From NCBI RefSeq assembly GCF_007556755.1, contig NZ_VJOO01000004.1, positions 62,001-126,000 of the forward strand: 64,000 nucleotides of DNA, written 5' to 3'. Below the pieces are notes generated by a model, which was not told the DNA's origin, ran no database searches, and worked only from the letters and a program-made list of their open reading frames with translations. Both the position numbers and the translations under genes were made by a program. Origin of the DNA: Tepidimonas fonticaldi. GTDB taxonomy: Bacteria; Pseudomonadota; Gammaproteobacteria; Burkholderiales; Burkholderiaceae_C. Shown here piece after piece: positions 53,019 through 62,332 of the stretch; position 1 is the stretch's first letter; each line of letters begins with the position of its first letter.

Positions 53019-55079
53019 TCAACCCGCCCGCACCGGCGGGCGGCGGCGCCGGCGCAGGCCGTGCCACAGTAGCAACGCCACGGTGCCCGCCAGACCGGCT
53101 TCGTCCGTGACCGGCAGTGCCATCACCAGCAGGCTGGCCGCGACGATAGCCCAGACCCGCTCCCACCACGCCAGCGGGCCCCACAAAAAGCCGATCGCCC
53201 CCGCGCCCCACAGGCCGATGGCCACCAGCGCCTTGAACACCACCCACACGACGGCCAGCCAGGTCGGGTCGCCCTGCAGCATCAGCGCCGGGCTGTACAC
53301 CGCGATATACGGCACCACGAACCCGGCCACGGCGATCCGCACGGCATTGAGGCTGATCTTCAAGCCCGACTCGCGGGCGATCGGGGCTGCGGCAAACGCA
53401 GCCAGCGCCACCGGGGGTGTCAGATCGGCCATGATGCCGAAATAGAACACGAACATGTGCGACACGATCAGCGGCACGCCCAGCTCCAGCAGCACCGGCG
53501 CCGCCAGCGAGCTGGTGATGATGTAGTTGGGGATCGTGGGGATGCCCATGCCCAGCACCAGGCAAGTCAGCATGGTCAAAAACAGGGCCAGCAGCAGGTT
53601 GTCCCGGCCGATAGCGATGACGTGCCCGCCGATTTCGGCCGCCACGCCCGTCAGGTTGATGACGCCGATGATGACCCCCACCAGCGCGCAGGCCGATGCC
53701 ACCGGCAGCGCATGGCGCGCGCCGTCCACCAGCGCTTGCAGCGCCGTCCAGCGGGCATCCGCCCCGACGCGCAGCACATAGGTCAGCCCCACCAGCGCCG
53801 CCGTCACCACGAAAAAGGTCCCCACCCCAAACCGGAAGAACCCGCTGCACGCCAGCGCCAGCAGCACCCAGAACAGCACCCGCAGCGGCAGTCCGCGCAC
53901 GCCCTGCATCACCGCGGCCCCAAAGATCAGCACCACCGTCAGGGCCAGCCCCACCGTCCCGGAAAACATCGGCGTGTAGCCGGAGAACAGCAGCGCGACC
54001 AGACAGGCCAGCGGCAGCAGCAGGTGCCAGCGTTCGCGCACCGCGGCCCACGGATCGGGGCACTGCTCCCGGGGCAGGCCCATCAGGCCCTTGCGCCCGG
54101 CCTCCAGGTGCACCATCCAAAACGCCGTCACGAAGTACAGGATCGCCGGGATCAGCGCCGCCTTGACGATGGCCAGATAGGGCACGTTGATCGTCTCGGC
54201 CATGATGAAGGCCACCGCCCCCATCACCGGCGGCATGATCTGTCCGCCCATGCTGGAGGTGGCCTCGACGCCGCCGGCAAACGCCGGGCTGTAGCCAAAG
54301 CGCTTCATCAGCGGGATGGTGAACTGCCCCGTCGTCACCACGTTGGCGACGCCGGAGCCGTTGATCGTGCCCATCAGGCCCGACGAGATCACCGCCACCT
54401 TGGCCGGCCCGCCGCGCGAGTGGCCCACCGTCCCCATGGCAAAGTCGGTGAACAGCCGCACCATGCCCGCCTGCTCCAGAAACGCGCCGAACAGAATGAA
54501 CAGAAAGATGTAGGTCGACGACACATAGGTCGGTGTGCCGTAGATCCCCTCGGTGCCAAAGCCCAGCGTGGCGATGAGGATCTCCCAGTCGTAGCCGCGG
54601 TGGGCCAGCGCGCCCGGCAGGTGTTGCCCGAACGCGCCATAGGCCAGAAAGACCGCGCAGATGATGGGCAAACCCCAGCCCATCACGCGCCGGGCCGCTT
54701 CGAAGACCAGGGCGATCGCGACGATGCCGACCCACCAGTCCCAACCCGCCAGTTCGCCGGCGCGCTGGGTGAGGTCGGCCTCGAACACCCATTGGTAGAG
54801 CCCCGTGCCTAGGCCGGCAAGGCCCAGGCCCCAGCCCAGGGCCCGTCCGGCCCGACCGAGCCAGCCCGGGTGCTGCCGGAACGGCGGATACAGCAGGAAC
54901 ACCAGCCACAGCACGAAGCCGACGTGCATGGCCCGGATGACCTGGCTGGACAGGGAATGGAAGGCCGCCATCCAGAGCTGGAAAGCGGCGAAGGCGAGGG
55001 CCACCCAAAAAATCGGGCCGCGCAGGTCGGCCCGATGGGAGGGGGTGGCCGCCGGCGGGGTGTCCGTGGCGGCGTTCAT
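53019..55079 (-). CDS. TRAP transporter fused permease (DctQM type, TAXI system)
   Basis: 686 residues with about 17-18 membrane segments. The small-subunit-like part (first ~180 residues) is fused to the large subunit, whose marks include AVISSGLMGTINGSGVANVVTTGQF, ATSSMGGQIMPPVMGAVAFIMAE, LGMGIPTIPNYIITSSLAAP and MADLTPPVALAAFAAAPIA. It imports a carboxylate or similar solute with sodium, delivered by the TAXI-type binding protein encoded just upstream (7 bases). Substrate unknown; glutamate, dicarboxylates and others are known for relatives. Confidence 0.95.
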   Translation of the reverse strand: MNAATDTPPAATPSHRADLRGPIFWVALAFAAFQLWMAAFHSLSSQVIRAMHVGFVLWLVFLLYPPFRQHPGWLGRAGRALGWGLGLAGLGTGLYQWVFEADLTQRAGELAGWDWWVGIVAIALVFEAARRVMGWGLPIICAVFLAYGAFGQHLPGALAHRGYDWEILIATLGFGTEGIYGTPTYVSSTYIFLFILFGAFLEQAGMVRLFTDFAMGTVGHSRGGPAKVAVISSGLMGTINGSGVANVVTTGQFTIPLMKRFGYSPAFAGGVEATSSMGGQIMPPVMGAVAFIMAETINVPYLAIVKAALIPAILYFVTAFWMVHLEAGRKGLMGLPREQCPDPWAAVRERWHLLLPLACLVALLFSGYTPMFSGTVGLALTVVLIFGAAVMQGVRGLPLRVLFWVLLALACSGFFRFGVGTFFVVTAALVGLTYVLRVGADARWTALQALVDGARHALPVASACALVGVIIGVINLTGVAAEIGGHVIAIGRDNLLLALFLTMLTCLVLGMGIPTIPNYIITSSLAAPVLLELGVPLIVSHMFVFYFGIMADLTPPVALAAFAAAPIARESGLKISLNAVRIAVAGFVVPYIAVYSPALMLQGDPTWLAVVWVVFKALVAIGLWGAGAIGFLWGPLAWWERVWAIVAASLLVMALPVTDEAGLAGTVALLLWHGLRRRRRPPVRAG

Positions 55080-55086
55080 GCGGCGA

Positions 55087-56046
55087 TCACTTCAGCAGAC
55101 CGACCTCGCGGTAGTAACGCTCGGCGCCCGGGTGCAGCGGCACCGGCATGCCCTTGAGCGCGTTCTCGCGCTTGATGGCGCGCGCGGCGTTGTGGGCGGC
55201 GTACAGGGTGTCCAGGTTGTCGTACATCGCCTTGGTCATGCGGTAGACCACATCCTCGGGCACGCCGGCGTGGGTGACCAGAAAGTTGGGGATGGCCGCC
55301 GTCGGCACATCCGCGGTCTGGCCGATGTAGGTGTTGGCCGGAATGACCGCGGGCTGGTAGGCCGGGTCGCCCACCTTGGCCACCACATCGGCCGGCACGG
55401 GGACGACCACGATCTTGATCGCCGTGGCCAGGTCGCGGATGGAGGCCACCCCCATGCCCGCGGACTGCAGCGTGGCGTCGAGCTGGCGGTTTTTCATCAG
55501 CTCCACCGATTCGCCGAAAGGCAGGTACTCCACCTTGGCCAGGTCGCTGTAGGACAGGCCCGCGGCCTTGAGGATCTCGCGCGCGTTGAGCTCGGTGCCG
55601 GAGCGCGCCGCCCCGACCGAGACGCGCTTGCCCTTCAAATCGGCCAGGGTGCGGATACCCGAGTCGGCGTTGGCCACGATCTGGATGTAGTTGTTGTACA
55701 GGCCCGAGACGCCGCGCAGCTTGTCGAGTTTTTGCTTGAAGCCGGCTTCCTCATTGCCCTTCCAGGCGTCGGACAGTGCATCGGCCAGCGTGAAGGCGAC
55801 TTCGCCGCGCCCCGATTGCAGCAGGTTGAGGTTTTCGGCCGAGGCGCGCGTCACCTGGGCCGTGCTGCGGGCGTTGGGGATCTCCTTGGCGTAGATCTGC
55901 GACAGCGCGACGCCGACGGGGTAATAAACGCCGCTTTGCCCGCCCGTGAGGACGTTGACGAACTGCGTGGACTGGGCGGCGGCGGTGCCGGCGACCAAGG
56001 CCGCACCGATGCCCAGGGCGGCGGCCAGTTGGCGGATCATGCGCAT
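55087..56046 (-). CDS. TAXI-family TRAP transporter solute-binding protein
   Basis: 319 residues. The signal peptide MRMIRQLAAALGIGAALVAG ends near AAAQS. The mature protein opens QFVNVLTGGQSGVYYPVGVALSQIY, the TAXI hallmark (GG.SGVYYPVG), and has DLKGKRVSVGAARSGTELNAREIL in the second lobe. It captures the substrate in the periplasm and hands it to the fused permease downstream, followed by the DUF1850 protein. Gene order SBP > permease > DUF1850 is typical. Confidence 0.95.
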   Translation of the reverse strand: MRMIRQLAAALGIGAALVAGTAAAQSTQFVNVLTGGQSGVYYPVGVALSQIYAKEIPNARSTAQVTRASAENLNLLQSGRGEVAFTLADALSDAWKGNEEAGFKQKLDKLRGVSGLYNNYIQIVANADSGIRTLADLKGKRVSVGAARSGTELNAREILKAAGLSYSDLAKVEYLPFGESVELMKNRQLDATLQSAGMGVASIRDLATAIKIVVVPVPADVVAKVGDPAYQPAVIPANTYIGQTADVPTAAIPNFLVTHAGVPEDVVYRMTKAMYDNLDTLYAAHNAARAIKRENALKGMPVPLHPGAERYYREVGLLK

Positions 56047-56144
56047 GGGGTCTCCTCTGCTGGTAGCGCGCGACCGCCCGCGCGCCCGTCAGGGGAAACC
56101 CCGGAAGCCGTGCAGACCAGACCCATGCGTGACACCCGTGCGCA

Positions 56145-59100
56145 TCAGCGCGCCTGCCGCGCGCGCTCGACGGCCAGGCCCAGGTCCAGCACCGCCATCG
56201 CGTAGTAGCTGCTCTGGTTGTAGCGGGTGAGGGCGAAGAAGTTTTCGGTGCCCAGCACATAGGTGGGCGGCGCGCCGCCATTGGCCGGATCGCCATTTTG
56301 CAGCTCCACCAGGGCCAGCAGGCCCGGGTGTCCCTCCGCTTCCGCGGCCGGCTGGGCGCCGAGCGTGCGCACCTCGTCCAGCGTGAAGGTGGGCCGGATG
56401 TCCGGCGCCAGCAAGGCTGTCAGCGCCTCGCCGGGGGGCGGCGGGGTCACACCATAGCGCGCGGGCAGATCGCGCTGCCAGCCGTGTGCCCGCAGAAATT
56501 GGGCGACCGAGCCGATGGCATCCGCCGCGCTCGCGGTCAGGTCGATGCGGCCGTCGCCATCGAAGTCCACCGCATGGGCCAGCCAGCTGCTGGGCATGAA
56601 CTGCGGCAAGCCCAGTGCCCCGGCGTAACTGCTGCGCCACGCGTCGGGCGCAGAGCCGGACAGCCGGGCCAGCCGCAAAAAGGCGCGCAGCTCCCCCTGA
56701 AAGTACGCCTGCCGGGCGGCGGCGCGCGGGTGCTGGGCGGGGAAGTCCAGCGCCAGCGTGGTCAGCACGTCCAGCGTCCGGTAGCGGCCCAGGTGTTGGC
56801 CGTACAGGGTTTCCACCCCGATGATCCCGACGATCAGCCAGGCCGGCACGCCGTATTCGGCCTGTGCGCGCGCCAGCGCCGCGCGGTGCTCGTCCCAAAA
56901 GCGAGCGCCGGCCGCGATGCGCCGCGGCTCGACGAACCGGGCGCGGTAGGCCGCCCAGTCCTTGAACGCCGCGGGCGGCGGCGGCAGGACCTGCTGCGCG
57001 GCGCGCGCGTCGTGCCGGGCCTGGGCAATCCAGCGGCGCGCCCAGCCGTCGTCCCAGGCCTCGGCGGCATCGATGGCGTCGGCCAGGGCGCGGGCATCCG
57101 CGCGCTCGGCATACGCGGCGGCCGCGGCGGCATGCGCAGGCCCCGCCTTGCTGCGCGCGAGGGCCGGTGCCGGCGGCAAGCCCAGGCCGGCGCCCACGGC
57201 CAGCCCCCACGCGGCACCCAGCAGAAGGCGCCGCCGTCCGCCGTCTGGCACAGGGGGTGGGGGCAGATCGCGCAGGCGGCGGGCAAGGGGGGTGAGCGTC
57301 GGCATCGTCGAATCGGTGGAGCGGGACCAGGCAGGATCGTAGCGCGACGCTTCGAGCGCCGCGAGCCACTCGGCCCAGGCCGGGTACACGCCGTCGGGGT
57401 CGTCCCCCACCCGCTGCGCGATGGCCATGCGCAGCCGCGCGGGGGTGAGGGGGTTCGGACAGGGCACGCCGGCGCGTTCCCAACGCCGGGCCGCCTGGGC
57501 CAGCAGCCGGTGCCAACGGTCCACCCGCGGCCGGCTCCAGAGCAGGGCGGCCACGCCGACCGCCGCCACGGCGGCGAGCACGATGCCCAGCAGCCGCGCC
57601 GCATCCTGCCAGCCCGTCGCCGACAGCCCCAGCCGCCGCAGCAGATCGAGCTGACGGGTGGGGCCGTAGTCCAGTATCCAGTCGTTCCAGCGCTGGTTGG
57701 CCGCGTCCCAGACCGCGCGCACGCGCTCCAGCAGGGCCGGATCGACCCGCACCATGGCGGTGGCGATGAGCCCCGGGGGCGGGCGCAGCCGCTCGCCGGC
57801 CGCGGTGCGGTCGGGGCTGACATAGGCGGTGGGGTCGATGCGCACCCAGCCGGCGTCCGGCAGCCAGACTTCGGCCCAGGCGTGGGCGTCGCTCTGCCGC
57901 ACCGTCCACCGCCCGTCGATGGAGTTGTACTCCCCACCCTGGTAGCCGGTTACCACCCGCGCCGGGATGTCCAGCGCGCGCAGGGCGATGACGAAGGCCG
58001 AGGCAATGTGTTCACAAAAACCCGCCCGCCGGTCGAACCAGAATTCGTCCGCGGTGTCGCGGCCATAGACGCCCGGCTCCAGCGTGTAGCGGTAGCCGCC
58101 CTCGCGCAGGTGGCGCAAGACGGCTTCGACCAGGACTGGGGCGGGGGGCTCGCCCAGCTCGCGCCGCAGCGACTGGGCCCATGCCAGCGTCCGGGGGTTG
58201 TAGCCCGGCGGCAGTTCCCGATCCACATGCAGCGCCTGGCGCGGGGCGTCGGCGCCGCTGCGGTGCGCGGGGTGGGCCACGGCCTCGTAGCGCAGCACGT
58301 CGGTGATCGGGCGCGGCAGCCACCACTGCCGGTCCGCCGTCGCCTGGGGCGACAGCCCCCCCACACCGGCGCCGGCCGCGGTGATCACCGGGGCCGTGGG
58401 GGTGGCTTCCAGTGTCAGCAGCCAGGGGCGCAGGCTGGGCTCCATCGTCACCTGGTAGCGCAGGCCGGGGCCGGTGGGCTGAAAGCGGCCCGCCGTGTCC
58501 TGCTGCAACAGCATGGGGGGCATGCCGCCGGCTGCATCCGGGCCGTGCAGCGGTCGCCAGCGCCGGCCATCGAACACGCGCAGCACCGGCCCGCGAAAAT
58601 ACAGCGCCTCGCGCGGGGGCGCCCCGTCGGGAAAGGCCACCCGCAGCGCAACCCGCTCATCCAGCGCCAACTGGGCCACATCGCCCACCTGCATCTGCCC
58701 CGACAGCCCGCTGCGGCCGATGGTGCTGTCGGTGGGGATGCCCCACAACGGGGGCAGGCGGGGAAACAGCGCGAACAGCAGCGCCATGATCGGCGCGCCC
58801 GCCAGCGCCATGCCGCCCGCTGCGCGGGCCGCCTGCCACAGTGGCGGGCGGCCGTTGGGCAGGTGGGCCAGCACCAGCGCGGTCAGCAGGCCCCACACCG
58901 CCAGACCGATGCCCAGCGCCGTCAGCAGCGATTGCGAGCGCAACAGCGGCGTCCACAGCGTGAAGAACCCCAGAAAAAAGATCACGTAGGCGTCGCGCCG
59001 GGCGCGCATCTCCAGCGTCTTGAGCGTCAGCAGCACGACGATGAGCGTGACGCCGGCCTCGGGCCCCAGCAGGGTGCGGTGGCTGCCCATCGTCAGGCCT

Positions 59101-59369
59101 GCGGCCGCCACGGTTAGCGCCAGCCGCCACGGCCAGCCCGGCAGCGGCCGGCCGCGCCACGCGATCCAGCCGCGCCACACCAGCACGGCGGCGGCCAAGG
59201 CGCTCGTCCAGACCGGGATATGGCCGGTCTGCATGCCGACGATCGCGCCAATCACCCCGAGCAAAAACAAGGTGTCGCGCGTCTCGCGCGGCAGGGTCGG
59301 CAGGCGCAGCCGCGCGCCGAACGGCGGTCGGACGTTCGGTCGCTGTGGGGATTGGGGGGTCAATGGCAC
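56145..59369 (-). CDS. TgpA-type transglutaminase fused in frame to MltB-type lytic transglycosylase
   Basis: 1074 residues from GTG 59369 (GGAGG 7 bases upstream; overlaps the DUF58 stop). Residues 1-~200: six or so membrane helices. Residues ~200-540: periplasmic transglutaminase, triad C452 (GFCEHIASA), H496 (DAHAWAEVW), D512 (RIDPTAYV). One more helix (~590-610) and a cytoplasmic DUF4129-like tail follow. Without a stop the frame enters a signal-like helix (RRRLLLGAAWGLAVGAGLG) and an MltB domain (~730-1074) with catalytic E853 (GVETLYGQHLGRY), SSYAGALGLPQFMPSSW and VDFDGDGRIDL. Topology would leave both enzymes in the periplasm. A separate mltB start at ATG 57305 (M689) is possible, but no stop ends TgpA first. 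Confidence 0.8.
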   Translation of the reverse strand: MPLTPQSPQRPNVRPPFGARLRLPTLPRETRDTLFLLGVIGAIVGMQTGHIPVWTSALAAAVLVWRGWIAWRGRPLPGWPWRLALTVAAAGLTMGSHRTLLGPEAGVTLIVVLLTLKTLEMRARRDAYVIFFLGFFTLWTPLLRSQSLLTALGIGLAVWGLLTALVLAHLPNGRPPLWQAARAAGGMALAGAPIMALLFALFPRLPPLWGIPTDSTIGRSGLSGQMQVGDVAQLALDERVALRVAFPDGAPPREALYFRGPVLRVFDGRRWRPLHGPDAAGGMPPMLLQQDTAGRFQPTGPGLRYQVTMEPSLRPWLLTLEATPTAPVITAAGAGVGGLSPQATADRQWWLPRPITDVLRYEAVAHPAHRSGADAPRQALHVDRELPPGYNPRTLAWAQSLRRELGEPPAPVLVEAVLRHLREGGYRYTLEPGVYGRDTADEFWFDRRAGFCEHIASAFVIALRALDIPARVVTGYQGGEYNSIDGRWTVRQSDAHAWAEVWLPDAGWVRIDPTAYVSPDRTAAGERLRPPPGLIATAMVRVDPALLERVRAVWDAANQRWNDWILDYGPTRQLDLLRRLGLSATGWQDAARLLGIVLAAVAAVGVAALLWSRPRVDRWHRLLAQAARRWERAGVPCPNPLTPARLRMAIAQRVGDDPDGVYPAWAEWLAALEASRYDPAWSRSTDSTMPTLTPLARRLRDLPPPPVPDGGRRRLLLGAAWGLAVGAGLGLPPAPALARSKAGPAHAAAAAAYAERADARALADAIDAAEAWDDGWARRWIAQARHDARAAQQVLPPPPAAFKDWAAYRARFVEPRRIAAGARFWDEHRAALARAQAEYGVPAWLIVGIIGVETLYGQHLGRYRTLDVLTTLALDFPAQHPRAAARQAYFQGELRAFLRLARLSGSAPDAWRSSYAGALGLPQFMPSSWLAHAVDFDGDGRIDLTASAADAIGSVAQFLRAHGWQRDLPARYGVTPPPPGEALTALLAPDIRPTFTLDEVRTLGAQPAAEAEGHPGLLALVELQNGDPANGGAPPTYVLGTENFFALTRYNQSSYYAMAVLDLGLAVERARQAR

Positions 59370-60367
59370 GCCAGCGCCTCCAGGCAATGCCGGCGGTGGG
59401 CGGGGCCGCTGTCCGGCTCCACGACCAGGTGGGGCAGCCGCAGCCCGTAGCGCAGGCCCCGGGCGTCGGCCTGCAGCACCCAGGCGCACAGGCGCCCGCG
59501 CTGGGCCTCGGCATCGCGCAGTCCGCAGGTGCTGCTGTCCAGCCAAAGCGCAGCCGTGGCCTGCCGCTGGGCGGCCTCGCGCACCAGCCAGCCGCTGGGG
59601 TCGCCGTCGCTGCGGGCGGCTTTTTTCCACAGCACCCGTGCGGGGGCATCGCCGGTGCGGTAGGGGCGCACGGCGTCCGGCACGTCGTCGCTCACCGCGG
59701 CGGGTGCCGCGCTGGAAGCCACCAGAGGGGGAGGGGTGGGGCCGTCCGTTGCCGCTGCACCGGGCAAGGGCGGGGCGTCGATTTCTGGCGCCGGGTAGAC
59801 GGTCACCGTGCCTGCCGGGCGCCACCAGCTCCAGACGCGAAAAGCGCCCAGCGGGTAGCGGGTCTCGATGGACAGTGGGGGCAGGGGCTGCCGCCCCCGT
59901 GTGGCAAACACCAGGGGCAGGGCCACGCTCACCGCCTCACCGGGGGGGAGGTCGACCGACGCCGTGTCCGCATCCGCCCGCGCCCAGCGCACGGTCAGCG
60001 CCCAGCGCGCGCGGCGCCCTGGGTTGTGCACATCGATCCGCACCCGGACCGGTTGGCCGGCGAATGCCTCGCCTTCGACGTCCACCCCCAGGCGCAGGCC
60101 GCGCAGGTTCTGATGCGCGACCCACACCCCGACCGCCGCCTGGCCCGCCAGCAGAAAGGTCAACAAATACCCCAGGTTGAGCTGGTAGTTGATGCTGCCC
60201 ACCAGCAGCAGGAGCAGCGTCAGCCCCAGCATCCAGCCCGGCCGGGTCGGCAGCACGTACAGATTGCGGTGGGTCAGCGCGTGCTCGGCGGCCGCGGGCA
60301 GCCGCGCCAGCCACCAGGCACGCAGCCGCGCCAGCGGGCTTCGCACCAGGGCGCGGGGCTGGGCCAT
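59360..60367 (-). CDS. DUF58 protein
   Basis: 335 residues. Two adjacent membrane segments (about 45-85) precede an Ig-like region and the DUF58 domain, whose family block is DAVRPYRTGDAPARVLWKKAARSD (like the usual YxxGDxxxxIxWxxxAR). It lies between a MoxR ATPase and a TgpA transglutaminase, the conserved MoxR-DUF58-transglutaminase trio thought to assemble or activate envelope proteins. Stop overlaps the TgpA start; start is 8 bases after the MoxR stop. Confidence 0.92.
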   Translation of the reverse strand: MAQPRALVRSPLARLRAWWLARLPAAAEHALTHRNLYVLPTRPGWMLGLTLLLLLVGSINYQLNLGYLLTFLLAGQAAVGVWVAHQNLRGLRLGVDVEGEAFAGQPVRVRIDVHNPGRRARWALTVRWARADADTASVDLPPGEAVSVALPLVFATRGRQPLPPLSIETRYPLGAFRVWSWWRPAGTVTVYPAPEIDAPPLPGAAATDGPTPPPLVASSAAPAAVSDDVPDAVRPYRTGDAPARVLWKKAARSDGDPSGWLVREAAQRQATAALWLDSSTCGLRDAEAQRGRLCAWVLQADARGLRYGLRLPHLVVEPDSGPAHRRHCLEALACH

Positions 60368-60375
60368 GGGCGCTT

Positions 60376-61299
60376 TCAAGGCAGGGGAAGGGCTTGCACC
60401 AGTGCGCGCAATTGGCCCGCCGCATCGCGTCCGGCCCCTGCCGCGGGTGTGAGCCGGTGCGCGGCCACGGGGACCAGCACGTCGATCAGATCGTCCGGGG
60501 CCACGTAATCGCGGCCCTGCACCAGCGCCCGGGCCCGGGCCGCGCGCAGCAGCGCCAGACCGGCACGGGGGCTCAGGCCGTGGGCAAACCAGCGCGGCTC
60601 GCGTGTGGCGGCCAGCAGCGCCTGCAGATAGTCCAGCAACGGGTCGCTTACCGCCACCGCCTCCGCCGCCTGCTGCAAGCCGAGCAAACCCTCGGCATCG
60701 AGCGCCGCCGGCAGCCGTTGCAGCATCTGCCGGCGGTCCTCGCCCCGCAGCAGGGCGCGCTCGGCCGCGCGGCCGGGGTAGCCGAGCGACAGCCGCATCA
60801 AAAACCGGTCCAGCTGCGACTCGGGCAGGCCGTGGGTGCCCAATTGTTCGAAGGGGTTTTGCGTCGCGATGACGAAGAACGGCCGCGGCAGCGCGTGCGT
60901 GGCGCCATCGACGCTGACTTGGCGCTCCTCCATCGCCTCTAGCAGCGCGCTCTGGGTCTTGGGGCTGGCCCGATTGATCTCGTCGGCCAGCAGCACCTGG
61001 GTGAACAGCGGCCCGGGGTGGAACACGAAGTCCTGCCGCGCCCGGTCGTACACCGACGCGCCGATCAAATCGCTGGGCATCAGGTCGGCCGTGAACTGCA
61101 CCCGAGCAAACTGCAGCCCCAGCGTGCGCGCCAACGCCTGCGCCAGCGTCGTTTTGCCGACGCCGGGCAGATCCTCGATCAGCAAATGGCCGCCCGCCAA
61201 CACGCAGGTCACGGCATCGCGCAGGACGTCGTCTTTGCCCACGATGACCGTGGTAAGCTGATGCATCAAGGAGGCAATGAGGGGCCGGTACGCGGTCAT
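60376..61299 (-). CDS. MoxR-family AAA ATPase
   Basis: 307 residues. Walker A is [16 protein letters not shown], Walker [24 protein letters not shown], sensor [23 protein letters not shown] (arginine finger), with the lid helices behind. MoxR ATPases act as chaperones for metal insertion or complex assembly, usually with von-Willebrand-type or DUF58 partners, here the gene 8 bases downstream. AAGGAGG precedes an ATG at 61266 but the conserved start of the family fits ATG 61299. Divergent from the deacetylase gene. Confidence 0.95.
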   Translation of the reverse strand: MTAYRPLIASLMHQLTTVIVGKDDVLRDAVTCVLAGGHLLIEDLPGVGKTTLAQALARTLGLQFARVQFTADLMPSDLIGASVYDRARQDFVFHPGPLFTQVLLADEINRASPKTQSALLEAMEERQVSVDGATHALPRPFFVIATQNPFEQLGTHGLPESQLDRFLMRLSLGYPGRAAERALLRGEDRRQMLQRLPAALDAEGLLGLQQAAEAVAVSDPLLDYLQALLAATREPRWFAHGLSPRAGLALLRAARARALVQGRDYVAPDDLIDVLVPVAAHRLTPAAGAGRDAAGQLRALVQALPLP

Positions 61300-61352
61300 G
61301 CCCCGACCATACCGGAAAGCGCTGCGGCGCGTCGCCCCCCAATCCGTCTGCC

Positions 61353-62303
61353 ATGAAACCGACCGGTTACTACACCCACCCCGCCTGCGTCCGGCACGAC
61401 ATGGGCCCCGGCCACCCGGAGTGCCCCCAGCGGCTCGGGGCCATCGACGACCGCCTGCTGATCACCGGCCTGCTCGATGCCCTGGAGCAGCGCACCGCCA
61501 CCCTGGCCTCGGCCGCTGAGCTGGAGCTGGCCCATGATCGGCTGTATGTCGCGGCCATCCGCGGGTTGAGCGACGAGTTGCGCGATGCCATCGCGGCGGG
61601 CGGGCCGCAAACGTTGTCCGTCGACCCGGACACGGCGCTCAATCCCCACACCTGGGAGGCCGCGCTGGCCGCGGCCGGCGCCGCGATCGACGCCACCGAG
61701 GCTGTGGTCAACGGCGAGCTGGCCAATGCCTTCTGCGCCGTGCGCCCGCCGGGGCACCACGCCTGCCGCAACCGGGCGATGGGATTCTGCTTCTTCAACA
61801 ACGTGGCGGTGGCGGCCAAGTACGCGCTGGCGCGCCTGGGGCTGCAGCGCGTGGCGATCGTCGACTTCGACGTGCACCACGGCAACGGGACGGAGGACAT
61901 CGTCGCCGGCGACGAGCGCATCCTGATGTGCAGCTTCTACCAGCACCCGTACTACCCGGAGTGGGACCACCGCGACGACCCCAACCTGGTCAATGTGCCC
62001 GTGCCGGCCTACACCAAAGGCATGGACGTGCGCGAGCTGATCGAGATGATGTGGCTGCCGCGGCTGGAGGCGCACCGCCCGCAGCTGATCCTGATCAGCG
62101 CCGGCTTCGACGCCCACCGCGAGGACGACCTCGGCCAGCTTGCGCTGGTGGAGCAGGACTACGTCTGGATCACGCAGCGGCTGATGGACGTGGCGCGCCG
62201 CCATGCCAAGGGCCGCATCGTCAGCGTGCTGGAGGGCGGCTACAACCTCAGCGCGCTGGCGCGCAGCGTCGAGGCGCACGTGCGCGTGCTGGCCGACGTC
62301 TGA
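61353..62303 (+). CDS. Histone-deacetylase-like amidohydrolase
   Basis: 316 residues of the arginase/deacetylase fold. Seen: [14 protein letters not shown] at the N-terminus, the catalytic His pair in [25 protein letters not shown], zinc ligands in [15 protein letters not shown] and the later [13 protein letters not shown] Asp. Bacterial members hydrolyse acetylpolyamines, acetoin-type amides or other acyl amides; the substrate is not known here. No signal peptide. A crotonase gene follows 30 bases later in the same direction, so the two may share a transcript. Confidence 0.93.
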   Translation: MKPTGYYTHPACVRHDMGPGHPECPQRLGAIDDRLLITGLLDALEQRTATLASAAELELAHDRLYVAAIRGLSDELRDAIAAGGPQTLSVDPDTALNPHTWEAALAAAGAAIDATEAVVNGELANAFCAVRPPGHHACRNRAMGFCFFNNVAVAAKYALARLGLQRVAIVDFDVHHGNGTEDIVAGDERILMCSFYQHPYYPEWDHRDDPNLVNVPVPAYTKGMDVRELIEMMWLPRLEAHRPQLILISAGFDAHREDDLGQLALVEQDYVWITQRLMDVARRHAKGRIVSVLEGGYNLSALARSVEAHVRVLADV

Positions 62304-62332
62304 CCGTCACACGAACGAGGAGACTGCCCACG

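Noticed and set aside
57305-57307. Treating mltB as a separate gene starting at 57305
   Set aside because: No stop codon closes the TgpA frame before it and no clear ribosome site was found, so a fusion is annotated and the alternative noted there.
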